From Devosia nitrariae (GTDB taxonomy: Bacteria; Pseudomonadota; Alphaproteobacteria; Rhizobiales; Devosiaceae): DNA of 64,000 nucleotides. The stretch covers positions 62,001 to 126,000 of the forward strand of contig NZ_BSNS01000009.1 in assembly GCF_030160115.1 (NCBI RefSeq), read 5' to 3'. The notes under the pieces were generated by a model that was not told where the DNA came from, ran no database searches, and saw nothing but the letters and a program-made list of their open reading frames with translations. The first letter of the stretch is position 1; the number at the start of each line of letters is the position of its first letter. Position numbers and translations under genes: made by a program. Shown one piece after another: positions 8,822-17,771 of this stretch.

Positions 8822-9661
8822 TCAGAACCTACGACGATCCGCCGAGCGGGAGGAGGCGACCCGTCGCTCCTCGTAGATATCCCCCTCCCTGGCCGCACGT
8901 CGCCAGGGCCGGGCCTTTTCGAGTGCAATCGTAAAGCGCTCATCGGAAGCATCCAGCCGGGCAGCGGCGATCCCCGCCTTGTCCTCCGGCCGGCAGCGGT
9001 CGATCCACTGTCCATCGGGACCGACGATGCCCGAAGCACCCGCTGCGGCCTCAGTGGCAGGGACCGATACGCCGAACCACAGGCAGTTGCTGGTGGCGTG
9101 GGCTTGTATCAACACATTGCCGGCTAACCCGAGCCCATAGGACGAGAACAGGACGCAATCGACGCCGAGCGCCTCGTATTCCATGAAGAGTTCCGGAAAC
9201 TGCATCTCGATGCAGACGGCCAACCCGAAGCGGAAGCCCGCGATCTCGAAGGTGACAGGCTCGAAGCCCGGCGTGTACCACCCGGTCACCTCGGTGTGCG
9301 AGAGACGCCGCTTGTCGTAGCGGGTTTCGAGAACGCCCTTGTCGGAAATGATATAGAGGCTGTTATGCGGCCTGTTTGTCTCTCCAAGTGGGTGGGCTGA
9401 ACCGATGACGGCGTATATCCCGCTTTCGGCGCATTGGGCGCAGATGAGATCGAGCTCGCGCCGCAACAGCGGCCAATCGAAGCCGGACCACGTCCTGATC
9501 TGCGACTTGGCATAGCCGGAAAGCGCGCCTTCGGGGAAGAGAACGAGATCCGCACCCGCCTGCGCCGCCTGGTCGATGAGCATGCGGATATGGCGGCCGT
9601 TCTCGGCGATGTCCGGCGTGATCGTGCTTTGCGCGGCCGCGATGGTGAAGGTTTCGGCCAT
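8822..9661 (-). CDS. Carbon-nitrogen hydrolase (nitrilase superfamily)
   Basis: A 279-residue amidase of the nitrilase superfamily with the full catalytic triad: E44 (FPEGALSGY), K117 (YDKRRLSH) and C150 (LAVCIEMQFPEL). Members hydrolyse amides, ureido compounds or nitriles in the cytoplasm. The branch here (short, no fused domain) includes N-carbamoyl-amino-acid and omega-amidase types, and I cannot choose among them. Start ATG 9661 opens directly into the first beta-strand (FTIAAAQ), as usual for the family. It is divergent from the glutamine amidotransferase and convergent with the deaminase, so it is probably monocistronic. Confidence 0.9.
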   Translation of the reverse strand: MAETFTIAAAQSTITPDIAENGRHIRMLIDQAAQAGADLVLFPEGALSGYAKSQIRTWSGFDWPLLRRELDLICAQCAESGIYAVIGSAHPLGETNRPHNSLYIISDKGVLETRYDKRRLSHTEVTGWYTPGFEPVTFEIAGFRFGLAVCIEMQFPELFMEYEALGVDCVLFSSYGLGLAGNVLIQAHATSNCLWFGVSVPATEAAAGASGIVGPDGQWIDRCRPEDKAGIAAARLDASDERFTIALEKARPWRRAAREGDIYEERRVASSRSADRRRF

Positions 9662-9821
9662 GGAATCGGTCGCTGTTCTTGGCAGGCAAGCCTAGCGGCT
9701 CACCGGTAGGATGCCACTCCATTCATCGCTGAATGGCGGCCCTGCCGGCTTTGCATGTTGAAACAGGGCGGCCATTGCCGATATGCGATAGTTAGAGCAT
9801 GCCCAATTTCGATCGTTTCTC

Positions 9822-10538
9822 ATGAAGCTGACCATTATCCAGACCGGCGAAGTCCCCGAGCCCTTGCGGCCGCGTTTCGGGCCCTATGCCAGGATGTTCG
9901 AGCGCATGTTCGACCTGACCTGCAACGGCTTTGCATACGAGACCGTCAGGATTACCGAGGGCGAGCCCGTTCCTGAGGCGGCAAGCCTCGACGGCATCGT
10001 CATCACCGGTTCGGCCGCCGGCGTCTACGACGACTATGACTGGCTCGATCCGCTGCGCACGTTCATCCGCTCGGCCTATGCGGCAAGGACGCCGATGCTC
10101 GGCGTCTGTTTCGGTCACCAGATCATGGCTGATGCGCTGGGCGGTGACGTCAGGAAGTCCGAAAAGGGCTGGGGCTTGGGGCGGCATACCTACGCGGTCA
10201 AAGGCCGCCCCGCCTTCATGGACACGGCTCCGGAGGCGCTTGCCGTCGCCTGCTCGCACCAGGACCAGGTGATCGTGGCGCCTCGCGAGGCTGAAGTGAT
10301 CCTGTCTTCCGACTTCACTCCCAATGCCGGCCTCGCCTACCGCAACGGCGTCGCGCTGAGTTTCCAGCCGCACCCGGAATTCCTCGACGACTATACCGTT
10401 CACCTTGCCGAACTGCGGCGCGGCAGGGCGCCGGACGAGGTGGTCGACGCCGCCGTGGCCTCGATTGCAACACCGTCCGACAGCGCGGCGGTGGCAGGTT
10501 ATATCGGGCGGTTCTTCAAGGGCGAGGGCGCTTTTTAG
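9822..10538 (+). CDS. Class I glutamine amidotransferase-like protein
   Basis: A 238-residue stand-alone class I glutamine amidotransferase domain, similar to the GMP-synthase amidotransferase half. The nucleophile elbow is GVCFGHQ with C96, and the His-Glu pair is FQPHPEF with H184 and E186, so the triad is intact. Free-standing proteins of this type include gamma-glutamyl hydrolases that act on glutamylated amines or peptides; the true substrate is open. It ends 4 bases inside the convergent engB gene (stop codons overlap at 10535-10538). Confidence 0.88.
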   Translation: MKLTIIQTGEVPEPLRPRFGPYARMFERMFDLTCNGFAYETVRITEGEPVPEAASLDGIVITGSAAGVYDDYDWLDPLRTFIRSAYAARTPMLGVCFGHQIMADALGGDVRKSEKGWGLGRHTYAVKGRPAFMDTAPEALAVACSHQDQVIVAPREAEVILSSDFTPNAGLAYRNGVALSFQPHPEFLDDYTVHLAELRRGRAPDEVVDAAVASIATPSDSAAVAGYIGRFFKGEGAF

Positions 10539-11179
10539 GCCTCGACCAGCATCGCGATCTCGGCCCGCAGTTCAGCAAGCCCCGAGCCTTTCTCGCTCGA
10601 GGTCACCATCGCCTCGGGATGCGCCGCCGGGCGCTTGGCGATGGCCGCACGGGTTGCCGCGATCACGGCGTCGAGATCCTTGCCCAAGGGCTTGTCGGCC
10701 TTGGTTAGCACCACCTGATAGCTGACCGCCGCCCGGTCGAGCTCGTTCATCACTGACTGGTCATTGGCCTTGATCCCGTGCCGGGCATCCACAAGCACAT
10801 AGACGCGCCGCAGGGTCGGACGTCCGGTGAGATAAGCGTGGATGAGCCGCGTCCACGCCTTCACCTTGTCTTCGGGCGCCTGCGCAAAGCCGTAGCCGGG
10901 CATGTCGACGATCCGCAGGGGCGCCGACTGGCTCTCGAAGATATTGAGCTCCTGCGTGCGGCCGGGCGTGTTGGACGTGCGCGCCAGCCCCGAGGTGCCG
11001 CAGAGCGCGTTGATCAGCGAGGACTTGCCGACGTTGGAACGCCCGGCAAAGGCGATCTCCACCCGATCGGCCGCCGGCAGGTCGGCAATCGCCACGCACC
11101 CTTTGATGAAAACGAACGGCCGCGCAAAGAGCAGCCGGCCGGCTTCCAGGATTTCGGCAGAGTAGGTGTCATCGGACAT
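10535..11179 (-). CDS. engB: Ribosome-biogenesis GTPase EngB (YihA/YsxC)
   Basis: A 214-residue TRAFAC GTPase needed for assembly of the large ribosomal subunit. G1 is [10 protein letters not shown] (about 45-54), G3 is DMPGYG (92-97) and G4 is TKAD (159-162). ATG 11179 (MSDDTYSAE) gives the normal family length; the 18-codon upstream extension runs into the palindromic repeat and is rejected. It lies downstream of yidC in the conserved order rpmH-rnpA-yidC-engB, separated here by an intergenic repeat of about 180 bases. Confidence 0.95.
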   Translation of the reverse strand: MSDDTYSAEILEAGRLLFARPFVFIKGCVAIADLPAADRVEIAFAGRSNVGKSSLINALCGTSGLARTSNTPGRTQELNIFESQSAPLRIVDMPGYGFAQAPEDKVKAWTRLIHAYLTGRPTLRRVYVLVDARHGIKANDQSVMNELDRAAVSYQVVLTKADKPLGKDLDAVIAATRAAIAKRPAAHPEAMVTSSEKGSGLAELRAEIAMLVEA

Positions 11180-11205
11180 GATCGGCGGAATCTCGGCTCT
11201 TGCAT

Positions 11206-11348
11206 CTCCCTCCCCCTTGTGGGGAGGGATCAAGGGTGGGGGCGGTCTGTCGTCACGCCGCGAGCCGGAGCTGTGCCCTCAACCCTGTTCGCTCGAAAAT
11301 CTGGCCGGAGCTGCCATCCATCCCCCTTCCAGCGGGAAGGAGAAGAGA
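11206..11348. repeat. Paired GC-rich palindromic intergenic repeat
   Basis: Between engB and yidC. The first part is a hairpin of CCCTCCCC, loop CTTGT, GGGGAGGG (11208-11228). The second part near 11325-11345 carries CCCCCTTCCAGCGGGAAGG, the other half commonly seen with it. Pairs of this look are frequent in Rhizobiales intergenic DNA and can fold into a long stem in RNA. It lies in the transcript between yidC and engB. Confidence 0.6.
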
Positions 11349-11359
11349 TCGTGGCAGCC

Positions 11360-13201
11360 TCAGGCCTTGGGTGGCTCGACTGGCTTGGGCTTGCGCCGGA
11401 AGGTGGCGAGGATGTTGCCGAACAGATCGACCTCCACCCCGTGCCGCTTCATGATCACCCATTGCTGGACGATCGACAGGAAGTTGTTCCACGCCCAGTA
11501 GATGACGAGACCGGCCGGGAAGGTGCCGAGCATGAAGGTGAAGATGATCGGCATCAGCCCGAAGATCATCGCCTGGGTCGGGTCGGGTGGGGGCGGATTG
11601 AGTTTCATCTGCACCCACATGGTAATGCCCATGATCACCGGCCAGATCCCGAGGTGCAGGAACGCACCGAAGATGGGGATGAGGGTCGGATCCCAGGGGA
11701 TCAGCCCGAATAGGGTGAAGATGTTGGTCGGGTCCGGCGCCGCCAGGTCCCGGATCCAGCCGAAGAACGGCGCATGCCGCATTTCGAGGCTGATGAAGAT
11801 GACCGTATAGAGCGAGAAGAACACCGGGATCTGGATGAGGATCGGCCAACAGCCCGAAAGCGGGTTGATCTTCTCTTTCTTGTAGAGCTCCATCATCGCC
11901 TGCTGCTGGGCGGCCCGGTCTTCCTTGAACCGCTCCTGGATGGCCTTCATCTCCGGCGCCACGCGCCGCATGGCGGCCATCGAGGCATAGGAGCGGTTGG
12001 CGAGCGGGAAGAAGATCGCCTTGATGATGATAGTCAGCGCGAGGATCGCGAGGCCGAAATTACCGAGGATCCCGTAAAGGAACGTCAGCGCCCAGTGCAT
12101 TGGCCGGGTCAGGAAGAAGAACCAGCCCCAGTCGATGAGCAGTTCCAGCCTGTCGAAGCCGTATTCCTGCTCGTACGAAGCGATGACCGCCTCCTCCTTG
12201 GCGCCGGCAAAGGCATAGCTCTCATTGGTCGCCGAGCCGCCGGCCGGCACGACCAAGGGCTGTGTCTCGACGAAGTTCGTCTGGTAGACGTCGACGCCCT
12301 GCGCGCTGGTATAGGAGAAGCGGGCATTGATGCTCGCCGTCGGCGACGGCAACACGGCGGTCGCCCAATACTTGTCGGTGATGCCGAGCCACCCGGAGGT
12401 GTCGTTGAAATCGACCTGTCGGTCGTTGCGAATGTCCTGGTACTTGCGCGCGACCCAGTTGTTGGAGCCGAGCACGCCCAGGAGCCCTTCGTGCTGGATG
12501 AAGAAGTTCTGTACCGGGGGCGTGCCCTGCCGCAGAACGCGCGCGTAGGGGAAGAGCGCGACGTCGCCGGTTCCCTGGTTTTCAACGCTTTGGGTGACGG
12601 TGAAGAGATAGTGCTCGTCGACCGCAAAAGTGCGGCGGAAAACCAGCCCTTCGCCGTTGTCCCAGACCAGCGTCACCGGGGTCTCGGCGGTCAGTGTCGT
12701 TGCCTCTCCCTCGACTGACCACGTCGTGTCGCCGTTCGGCAGAGCAATGTCGGCACCGCCCGCCGCCACGAAACCCTGTTCGACATAATAGCCGCCGGGC
12801 GCGCCTGAAGGCGAAAGCAGTGTGATGATCGGTGAATCAGGATCGACCGTCTCGCGATAGTCTTTGAGCTGCAGGTCGTCGAGCCGGGCGCCACTCAGGT
12901 TGATGGAGCCGGAAAGCTCGTCGGTGTTGATGCGGATACGCTCACTGGCGGCAATCGCGCTCGCCCGGTCGGCATAGGTCTCGGCGCCCGTTGCGGCCGC
13001 AGCCGCCGCTGCCGGCTGGCCTTCGGCCGTCGGCGAGGGCGTTGCCAGCGCGGAGTCCGGCTCGCTCTGCTGCTGCTGCTGAGAAAGCTCCGCCTCGCGC
13101 ATGGAGCGCTCGAGCTGCGGTCCGGCGATGAAGTACTGCCAGCCGAACAGTACGACCATGCTCAGGACGATGGCGAGGATGACGTTGCGATTGTCGTTCA
13201 T
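11360..13201 (-). CDS. yidC: Membrane protein insertase YidC
   Basis: A 613-residue YidC/Oxa1 insertase of the Gram-negative type. Residues 7-27 are the first membrane helix, followed by a low-complexity Gln/Ala-rich linker, a large beta-rich periplasmic domain (about 85-350), and the conserved five-helix insertase core from about residue 365 (WGWFFFLTRPMHWAL) to 585. The tail is basic (FRRKPKPVE). It inserts and folds inner-membrane proteins alone or with SecYEG. The start codon shares one base with the rnpA stop, showing tight cotranscription with rpmH-rnpA. Confidence 0.97.
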   Translation of the reverse strand: MNDNRNVILAIVLSMVVLFGWQYFIAGPQLERSMREAELSQQQQQSEPDSALATPSPTAEGQPAAAAAAATGAETYADRASAIAASERIRINTDELSGSINLSGARLDDLQLKDYRETVDPDSPIITLLSPSGAPGGYYVEQGFVAAGGADIALPNGDTTWSVEGEATTLTAETPVTLVWDNGEGLVFRRTFAVDEHYLFTVTQSVENQGTGDVALFPYARVLRQGTPPVQNFFIQHEGLLGVLGSNNWVARKYQDIRNDRQVDFNDTSGWLGITDKYWATAVLPSPTASINARFSYTSAQGVDVYQTNFVETQPLVVPAGGSATNESYAFAGAKEEAVIASYEQEYGFDRLELLIDWGWFFFLTRPMHWALTFLYGILGNFGLAILALTIIIKAIFFPLANRSYASMAAMRRVAPEMKAIQERFKEDRAAQQQAMMELYKKEKINPLSGCWPILIQIPVFFSLYTVIFISLEMRHAPFFGWIRDLAAPDPTNIFTLFGLIPWDPTLIPIFGAFLHLGIWPVIMGITMWVQMKLNPPPPDPTQAMIFGLMPIIFTFMLGTFPAGLVIYWAWNNFLSIVQQWVIMKRHGVEVDLFGNILATFRRKPKPVEPPKA

Positions 13202-13605
13202 TATTCAGCATTCCGATCGCCGCCCGCTCTGGCGCGGTCGCGTTGTGGTGAAGGCCCGGGGTCCCCGACGCGCTTCAGCGCGCGACGCAAATTCCCGACG
13301 AGGTCCGCAAAAGGTTCCGCCAGCGCCTCGCGCCGGCCAATCAGGACATAATCATGACCGGGCGCAAAGTCACGCGCGCACGCTGTCACAGCTGCGCGCA
13401 GCCGTCGTTTGATGCGGTTGCGCTCTGTGGCCGTGCCGGTTTTCTTGGTCACGGTGAAGCCGACGCCGGCATCGTCGGTCGCGATGGGCGCCGCCTGAAG
13501 CCCAAACGAAAGCCGCCCGACGCGCTTGCCCCGGGCAGCCCTCACGAACTCGGATCGTTTCTTGAGACGGCGCAAGGCACCTGTCCCTGGTTCTGCGGCC
13601 GTCAT
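13201..13605 (-). CDS. rnpA: Ribonuclease P protein component
   Basis: A 134-residue basic protein that binds the RNase P RNA and aids removal of tRNA 5' leaders. The RNR signature ERNRIKRRLR is present, preceded by GVGFTVTKKTGTA. The C-terminal 20 residues are an Arg/Pro-rich tail beyond the usual fold. It sits 14 bases after rpmH and abuts yidC, the classical arrangement. Confidence 0.95.
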   Translation of the reverse strand: MTAAEPGTGALRRLKKRSEFVRAARGKRVGRLSFGLQAAPIATDDAGVGFTVTKKTGTATERNRIKRRLRAAVTACARDFAPGHDYVLIGRREALAEPFADLVGNLRRALKRVGDPGPSPQRDRARAGGDRNAE

Positions 13606-13619
13606 CCGGCCCCAAGCAC

Positions 13620-13754
13620 TCAGGCGGTGAGCTTCTTGCGGCCAACACGCCGGCGACGGTTGATCACCGCACGGCCGTCCTTGGTAGCCATGCGGGCGCG
13701 GAAACCATGGCGACGGGCACGCACGAGCTTGCTGGGCTGGTATGTACGCTTCAT
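13620..13754 (-). CDS. rpmH: Large ribosomal subunit protein bL34
   Basis: A 44-residue protein starting [18 protein letters not shown] and ending [10 protein letters not shown]. This is the complete, highly conserved bL34, very basic, buried in the 50S subunit. The start ATG is at 13754 and the stop at 13620-13622. It is the first gene of rpmH-rnpA-yidC, so the promoter should lie in the roughly 260 bases upstream that separate it from the divergent oxidoreductase. Confidence 0.98.
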   Translation of the reverse strand: MKRTYQPSKLVRARRHGFRARMATKDGRAVINRRRRVGRKKLTA

Positions 13755-14018
13755 GACATCAGACCGCGCCGGGCACGGTTCCTCTCGTTCGTCTGCTTTC
13801 GCATGAAAATGTCAGGCCGTCGGGCACTCCGGCAGCCTGTGAGTTGTGCGGCTCTATAGGCAAACGAGGGGGTGAAGTCAACGCCGGCGGCAGGGATTCC
13901 CGCTTGATAAAGCCGGCAGCTGCAATTTGCGCCGCCCCGTTGTCTTGGGCTCTGCGTCGGCCCATAAGAAACCGTCTCATTTGCTCCAAAAGTCACCCGC
14001 CCCAAGAGCCGCAACGAT

Positions 14019-15461
14019 ATGGCCGACATCCTCAAGCCCGACCTCTGCATCATTGGCGCCGGCTCGAGCGGGTTGGCCGCGGCGGAAGCCGCTCGCGCGC
14101 TCGGGGCCCGCGTCGTCGTTATCGAAAGGGCAAGGATGGGCGGCGACGGCCTCAATGCCGGCGGTGTCCCGACCCGGGCGCTCGCCGCCGCCGGACGTAC
14201 CGCCCACACAATGCGCACGGCCGCGCGCTTCGGACTTGCCGAAAGGGAGCCCCATGTCGACATCGCCGCCGTCAATGCCCGTGTACGCTCCGTCGTTGCC
14301 GGCATTGCCCCGGAGGTGGCGCGTGAGCGTCTTGCCGCGCTCGGCGTCGAGGTGATTGCCGCCGAAGCCAGGTTCCTCGACCGCCGCACTGTCGGGGCTG
14401 GCGAGAAGCTGGTGCGGGCCCGCCGCTTCATCATTGCCACCGGCTCGCGCCCGACCATTCCCGCGATACCGGGCCTCGCCGACGTGCCGTTTCTCACCAC
14501 CGAAACGATTTTCCATCTCACCGAGCGGCCCAGGCGCCTTGCCATTGTCGGGGGCACGTCGGCTGGCCTCGAGATTGCCCAAGCCTATAGGCGGCTGGGC
14601 GCGCCCGTGGTTGTCATCGATGCCGGCCGGGCGCTCGCCGAGATCGATCCGGAACTGACCTCTGTCGCCCTGACCGCCTTGCGGACCCAGGGTGTCGACA
14701 TCCGCGAGCAAACCCGGATCACCGAGATCGTCGGCGGCGAGGGCGGAGCGATCGGCGTGCGGGTCGCGGGAGCCGAGGGGCAGCCGCAAACGCTTGAGGC
14801 ATCGCACCTGCTGATCGCCAGCGACCGCCACGCCAATATCGATGGTCTCGATCTCGCCAAGGCTGGCATCCGCATCGACCCCCGCGATGCCAGCCGGCTG
14901 CGCCTGTCTGCCGGTTTGCGCACGAGCAACCGCCGGTTCTACGCGATAGGCGATGCGACCGGCGGATCCCAGTCCACCCACGCCGCCCGCTACCAGGCCC
15001 AAAGCCTGGTGCGCCGTGTGCTCCTCGGCCCGCCCGCGCGCTACCAGCCATCGCTGGTGCCACGCGTCGTGTGGACCGATCCAGAGCTCGCCGAGGTGGG
15101 CCTGACAGAGCCGCAGGTGCGCGCGCGCCGCGGCACCGCCTACCGGGTGACGCGCCTGTCCCTGGCCGAGGTCGACCGGGCCTCGGCGCAGGGCGAGGGG
15201 CGCGGGGTTGCCCGTATGATCACCGATCCCTCCGGACGGATTCTGGGCGTCGGCATTGCCGGCCCGCAGGCCGGCGAATTGATTTCGCTGTTCGCTCTCG
15301 CCCTCGCCAATCGGCTGAGCGCACGTGATCTGGCAGGGTTCGTGGCGCCCTATCCGGCTCTCGGGGAGATCGCGCAGCGCCTGGGCCAGGAGCATTTGCG
15401 CAGCGCCGATACCGATCCCTGGCAAGCGCGGCGTCTCGCGCTCAACCGCCTGCTGCCCTGA
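14019..15461 (+). CDS. Pyridine-nucleotide-disulfide oxidoreductase homologue lacking the redox cysteines
   Basis: A 480-residue protein with the full architecture of dihydrolipoamide dehydrogenase or mercuric reductase: FAD-binding GAGSSG (about 13-18), NAD-binding GGTSAGLEIA, second FAD motif YAIGDATGG, and a dimerisation domain. The redox motif, normally GGTCLNxGC, reads GGDGLNAGG, so both cysteines are Gly (G44, G49). At the C-terminus the catalytic His of HPT is Tyr (Y445) while the Glu is kept (E450). A dithiol mechanism is therefore impossible, and it may be an NADH or quinone oxidoreductase or a sensor. An orphan histidine kinase follows 144 bases downstream. Confidence 0.88.
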   Translation: MADILKPDLCIIGAGSSGLAAAEAARALGARVVVIERARMGGDGLNAGGVPTRALAAAGRTAHTMRTAARFGLAEREPHVDIAAVNARVRSVVAGIAPEVARERLAALGVEVIAAEARFLDRRTVGAGEKLVRARRFIIATGSRPTIPAIPGLADVPFLTTETIFHLTERPRRLAIVGGTSAGLEIAQAYRRLGAPVVVIDAGRALAEIDPELTSVALTALRTQGVDIREQTRITEIVGGEGGAIGVRVAGAEGQPQTLEASHLLIASDRHANIDGLDLAKAGIRIDPRDASRLRLSAGLRTSNRRFYAIGDATGGSQSTHAARYQAQSLVRRVLLGPPARYQPSLVPRVVWTDPELAEVGLTEPQVRARRGTAYRVTRLSLAEVDRASAQGEGRGVARMITDPSGRILGVGIAGPQAGELISLFALALANRLSARDLAGFVAPYPALGEIAQRLGQEHLRSADTDPWQARRLALNRLLP

Positions 15462-15605
15462 CAGAAAGTTGTAAGGGAACTCGGACAAGATCGTGCGGCA
15501 ACAGGCGCTTGCGGCGTGATCCGATGCGGTCGGAGCGTACCCGGCGCAGAATGTAAAACTGTCGCGATGCGAGGGGGTTAGCCAAGTTCCGGCCAAGCCT
15601 CTATA

Positions 15606-17042
15606 TTGGATGCGATGCGTGCTGACCCCCAAGTCCTGCCCGGCCGGTTCCGCGGTCTCTCGGTCAAGCTGATCGCCACCATCGTCGTGGTGATTCTGGC
15701 GGCCGGAATCGCCATCTACGTGCCTTCGATCGCCACTTTCCGCGTCAATTGGCTCGACGACCGGCTGCGCGTAGGGGTGGTGGCCGCGCGCGTGCTCGAC
15801 GCTGTGCCGGACGTCATGTCCCTGCCACGCAACCTCACCGATCGGTTGCTGACGGCGGCGGGGGCGGACGCGATCGTCTACCGGCGCGAAGGCCAGAGCC
15901 AGCTCATCGAGCTTGCCGATGCGCCGACGCCTCGCGAGGCGGTGACCGCCGACATGCGCCAGCGCGATCCCTTCACGGTTATCATTGGCGCATTCGATAC
16001 GCTCTTGTCCGGGGGCGGAAGGACCCTGCGGATCGTCGGCGCCGGCGATGCCGAGGAGAGCCTTGTCGAACTGCTGATGCCCGAGCGCCCGCTCTATGTC
16101 GAGATGGTCGCCTACTCGCGCAACATCCTTGTCCTTTCCTTCATAATCGCCGGCATTACCGCCTTTGTCCTTTATGTTTTCGTCTCGCAGCTCTTCATCC
16201 AGCCGGTCGAGCGGCTGACGCGCAACATCCTCGCCTTCCGCCAGGCGCCCGAGGACGGCACGCTCATCATCACGCCATCCAGCCGGCGCGACGAGATCGG
16301 GATCCTCGAGCGTGAACTCGCCGCCATGGAAGCCGAGATCTATTCGATGCTCCGTCAGCGCCGGCACCTGGCCGATCTCGGCCTTGCCGTCGCCAAGATC
16401 AATCACGACTTGAGGAATACCCTGACCTCGGCGCAACTGCTCTCCGACCAGGTGGTTGCGCTCGACGATCCCAAGATCCAGCGTCTCGCCCCCCGCCTCG
16501 TCAACACGCTGGACAAGGCCATCGGTTTTGCCCAGTCCGTGCTCGACTACGGCCGCGAGAGCGCCACGCCCCCGAGGCCTGCGCCCGTCGACCTCAACGC
16601 GCTCGTCGACGATGCCGCGTTCGATGCCGGCCTTGCCGGCCATCCCTCGATCGTTTTTACCAACGACGTGCCGCCCGACATGCAGGCCAATGTCGATGCC
16701 GCGCAGATGACGCGCGTCCTCGTCAACCTCGTCAAGAACGCCCGCGAGGCGCTGGAGGCAGCCGGCAGCCGCGTTTCCTCTCCGCGGATCGCCGTTGCGG
16801 CCGAAGAGATGTCAGAGGGCATGACGATTTCGGTTACGGACAATGGTCCTGGCCTCCCGCCGCGGGCGCGCGCCAACCTCTTCGTTGCCTTCGAAGGCTC
16901 GGCCCGCGCCGGCGGCACCGGCCTGGGCCTCGCCATCGCCCGCGAATTGACCGAAGGCCATGGCGGTCGCCTCCTGCTCGCCGACGCACCCGAAGGCACG
17001 CGGTTCGACATCATCCTGCCGGCAGGGGCGCTGGTGCGCTAG
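15606..17042 (+). CDS. Sensor histidine kinase (orphan)
   Basis: A 478-residue inner-membrane kinase. Two membrane helices (about residues 20-42 and 178-198) flank a periplasmic domain of roughly 130 residues, followed by a HAMP-like segment. The phospho-acceptor region reads KINHDLRNTLTSAQ with H267. The ATPase has the N box LVKNAREAL, G1 VTDNGPGLP and G2 GGTGLGLAIA. No response regulator is adjacent. The start is ATG 15606 or ATG 15615; both precede the first helix. Only the cysteine-free oxidoreductase upstream is near enough to be a partner. Confidence 0.9.
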   Translation: MDAMRADPQVLPGRFRGLSVKLIATIVVVILAAGIAIYVPSIATFRVNWLDDRLRVGVVAARVLDAVPDVMSLPRNLTDRLLTAAGADAIVYRREGQSQLIELADAPTPREAVTADMRQRDPFTVIIGAFDTLLSGGGRTLRIVGAGDAEESLVELLMPERPLYVEMVAYSRNILVLSFIIAGITAFVLYVFVSQLFIQPVERLTRNILAFRQAPEDGTLIITPSSRRDEIGILERELAAMEAEIYSMLRQRRHLADLGLAVAKINHDLRNTLTSAQLLSDQVVALDDPKIQRLAPRLVNTLDKAIGFAQSVLDYGRESATPPRPAPVDLNALVDDAAFDAGLAGHPSIVFTNDVPPDMQANVDAAQMTRVLVNLVKNAREALEAAGSRVSSPRIAVAAEEMSEGMTISVTDNGPGLPPRARANLFVAFEGSARAGGTGLGLAIARELTEGHGGRLLLADAPEGTRFDIILPAGALVR

Positions 17043-17088
17043 CGTTTCCAGCAAAACTGGACACCACTATGCGGTTCGCAACCGCGAC
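17043..17088 (+). repeat. Dispersed intergenic repeat, copy B
   Basis: Starts directly after the kinase stop with CGTTTCCAGCAAAACTGGAC and continues through TATGCGGTTCGC to CCGCGACAT. It matches copy A at 3872-3916 in block order, with scattered mismatches and one single-base gap. Confidence 0.6.
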
Positions 17089-17208
17089 ATCTCCAGCCCG
17101 CTCGCCCGTCCGCACTGGCGGCACTCGGCCAACGCACAATTCTTGACGCAGGGCGCTTGCATATCGCCAAATGGCCATGTATGGGTTTGCCCGCTTCGCG
17201 AATGCGGC

Positions 17209-17247
17209 ACTTGTGCCGTATCGAACACGGTACTTGTGCCGCATCGA
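17209..17247 (+). repeat. Near-perfect 16-bp direct repeat ahead of tRNA-Arg
   Basis: ACTTGTGCCGTATCGA at 17209-17224 recurs as ACTTGTGCCGCATCGA at 17232-17247, a period of 23 bases with one mismatch. It lies 31 bases upstream of the tRNA gene, so it may belong to the tRNA promoter region. Confidence 0.5.
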
Positions 17248-17278
17248 TCGCGACCCCGCCGGGCCAGTCCCGGCTTGC

Positions 17279-17355
17279 GCGCCCGTAGCTCAGCTGGATA
17301 GAGCACCAGACTACGAATCTGGGGGTCAGGAGTTCGAATCTCTTCGGGCGCGCCA
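17279..17355 (+). tRNA. tRNA-Arg (anticodon ACG)
   Basis: A complete cloverleaf of 77 bases including encoded CCA. The acceptor stem is GCGCCCG with CGGGCGC and discriminator G. The anticodon arm is CCAGA, loop CTACGAA, TCTGG, giving anticodon ACG (read as ICG after deamination). The T arm contains the GTTCGAATC signature. It stands at the left edge of the catabolic island, a common place for genomic-island insertion, but I found no repeated copy of its 3' end further right. Confidence 0.95.
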
Positions 17356-17771
17356 CTCCATCTCATCATCATTGATATTGTTGGCCTTTCGGATAATCCG
17401 AGCGGTTTCGCACCGGCTTGGTTTTCGAAATTCAGCCGGTTTTTCAGCCGGTTTTGGAAGAATGGATATTCCTTCGCGTTAAGTGGTAGCTCGGCGTGGA
17501 TGCGACCCGCAGAGGAAGTGTAGTCTGTTCTGCAAAGCAATCAGCACCGAGGGTGCGTGTCGCGGGGCACCGTCCAGTGATGGATTGGACGGATAGAGTA
17601 ATCGAGACAAGCGATTAGGTTGCAGTGTGCACACGCCGTGCACACGAAGGGTTCACCATTCTGTTCGCTTCTGTTTCGATGAGAGTTCGCCTGTATCGGG
17701 GATCGGGACGGCGACCCGGTTGCGGGTTCCCGCTTGCCCGGCACATGCCTGATGGCGCAATGGAGTGCTAG
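17356..17771. other. Intergenic region downstream of tRNA-Arg, no gene
   Basis: No coding sequence is convincing here. It holds a perfect 12-base tandem duplication of TTCAGCCGGTTT (17431-17454) and the inverted repeat at 17625-17645. It is the transition from housekeeping genes to the catabolic island. Confidence 0.6.
17625..17645. promoter_or_regulatory. Inverted repeat, candidate operator
   Basis: GTGTGCAC and GTGCACAC form perfect 8-base arms around ACGCC. It lies about 125 bases before the PanE-like gene that opens the island. The regulator is unknown; it does not match the island's 19-bp motif. Confidence 0.45.

Noticed and set aside
13977-16643. 888-codon minus-strand open frame across the oxidoreductase and kinase genes
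   Set aside because: High GC keeps antisense frames open. The plus-strand genes have clear cofactor and kinase motifs; this frame has none.
17279-17355. tRNA-Arg 3' end as a phage or island attachment site
   Set aside because: No second copy of the tRNA 3' end was found in the window and no integrase gene is present, so an att site cannot be called.
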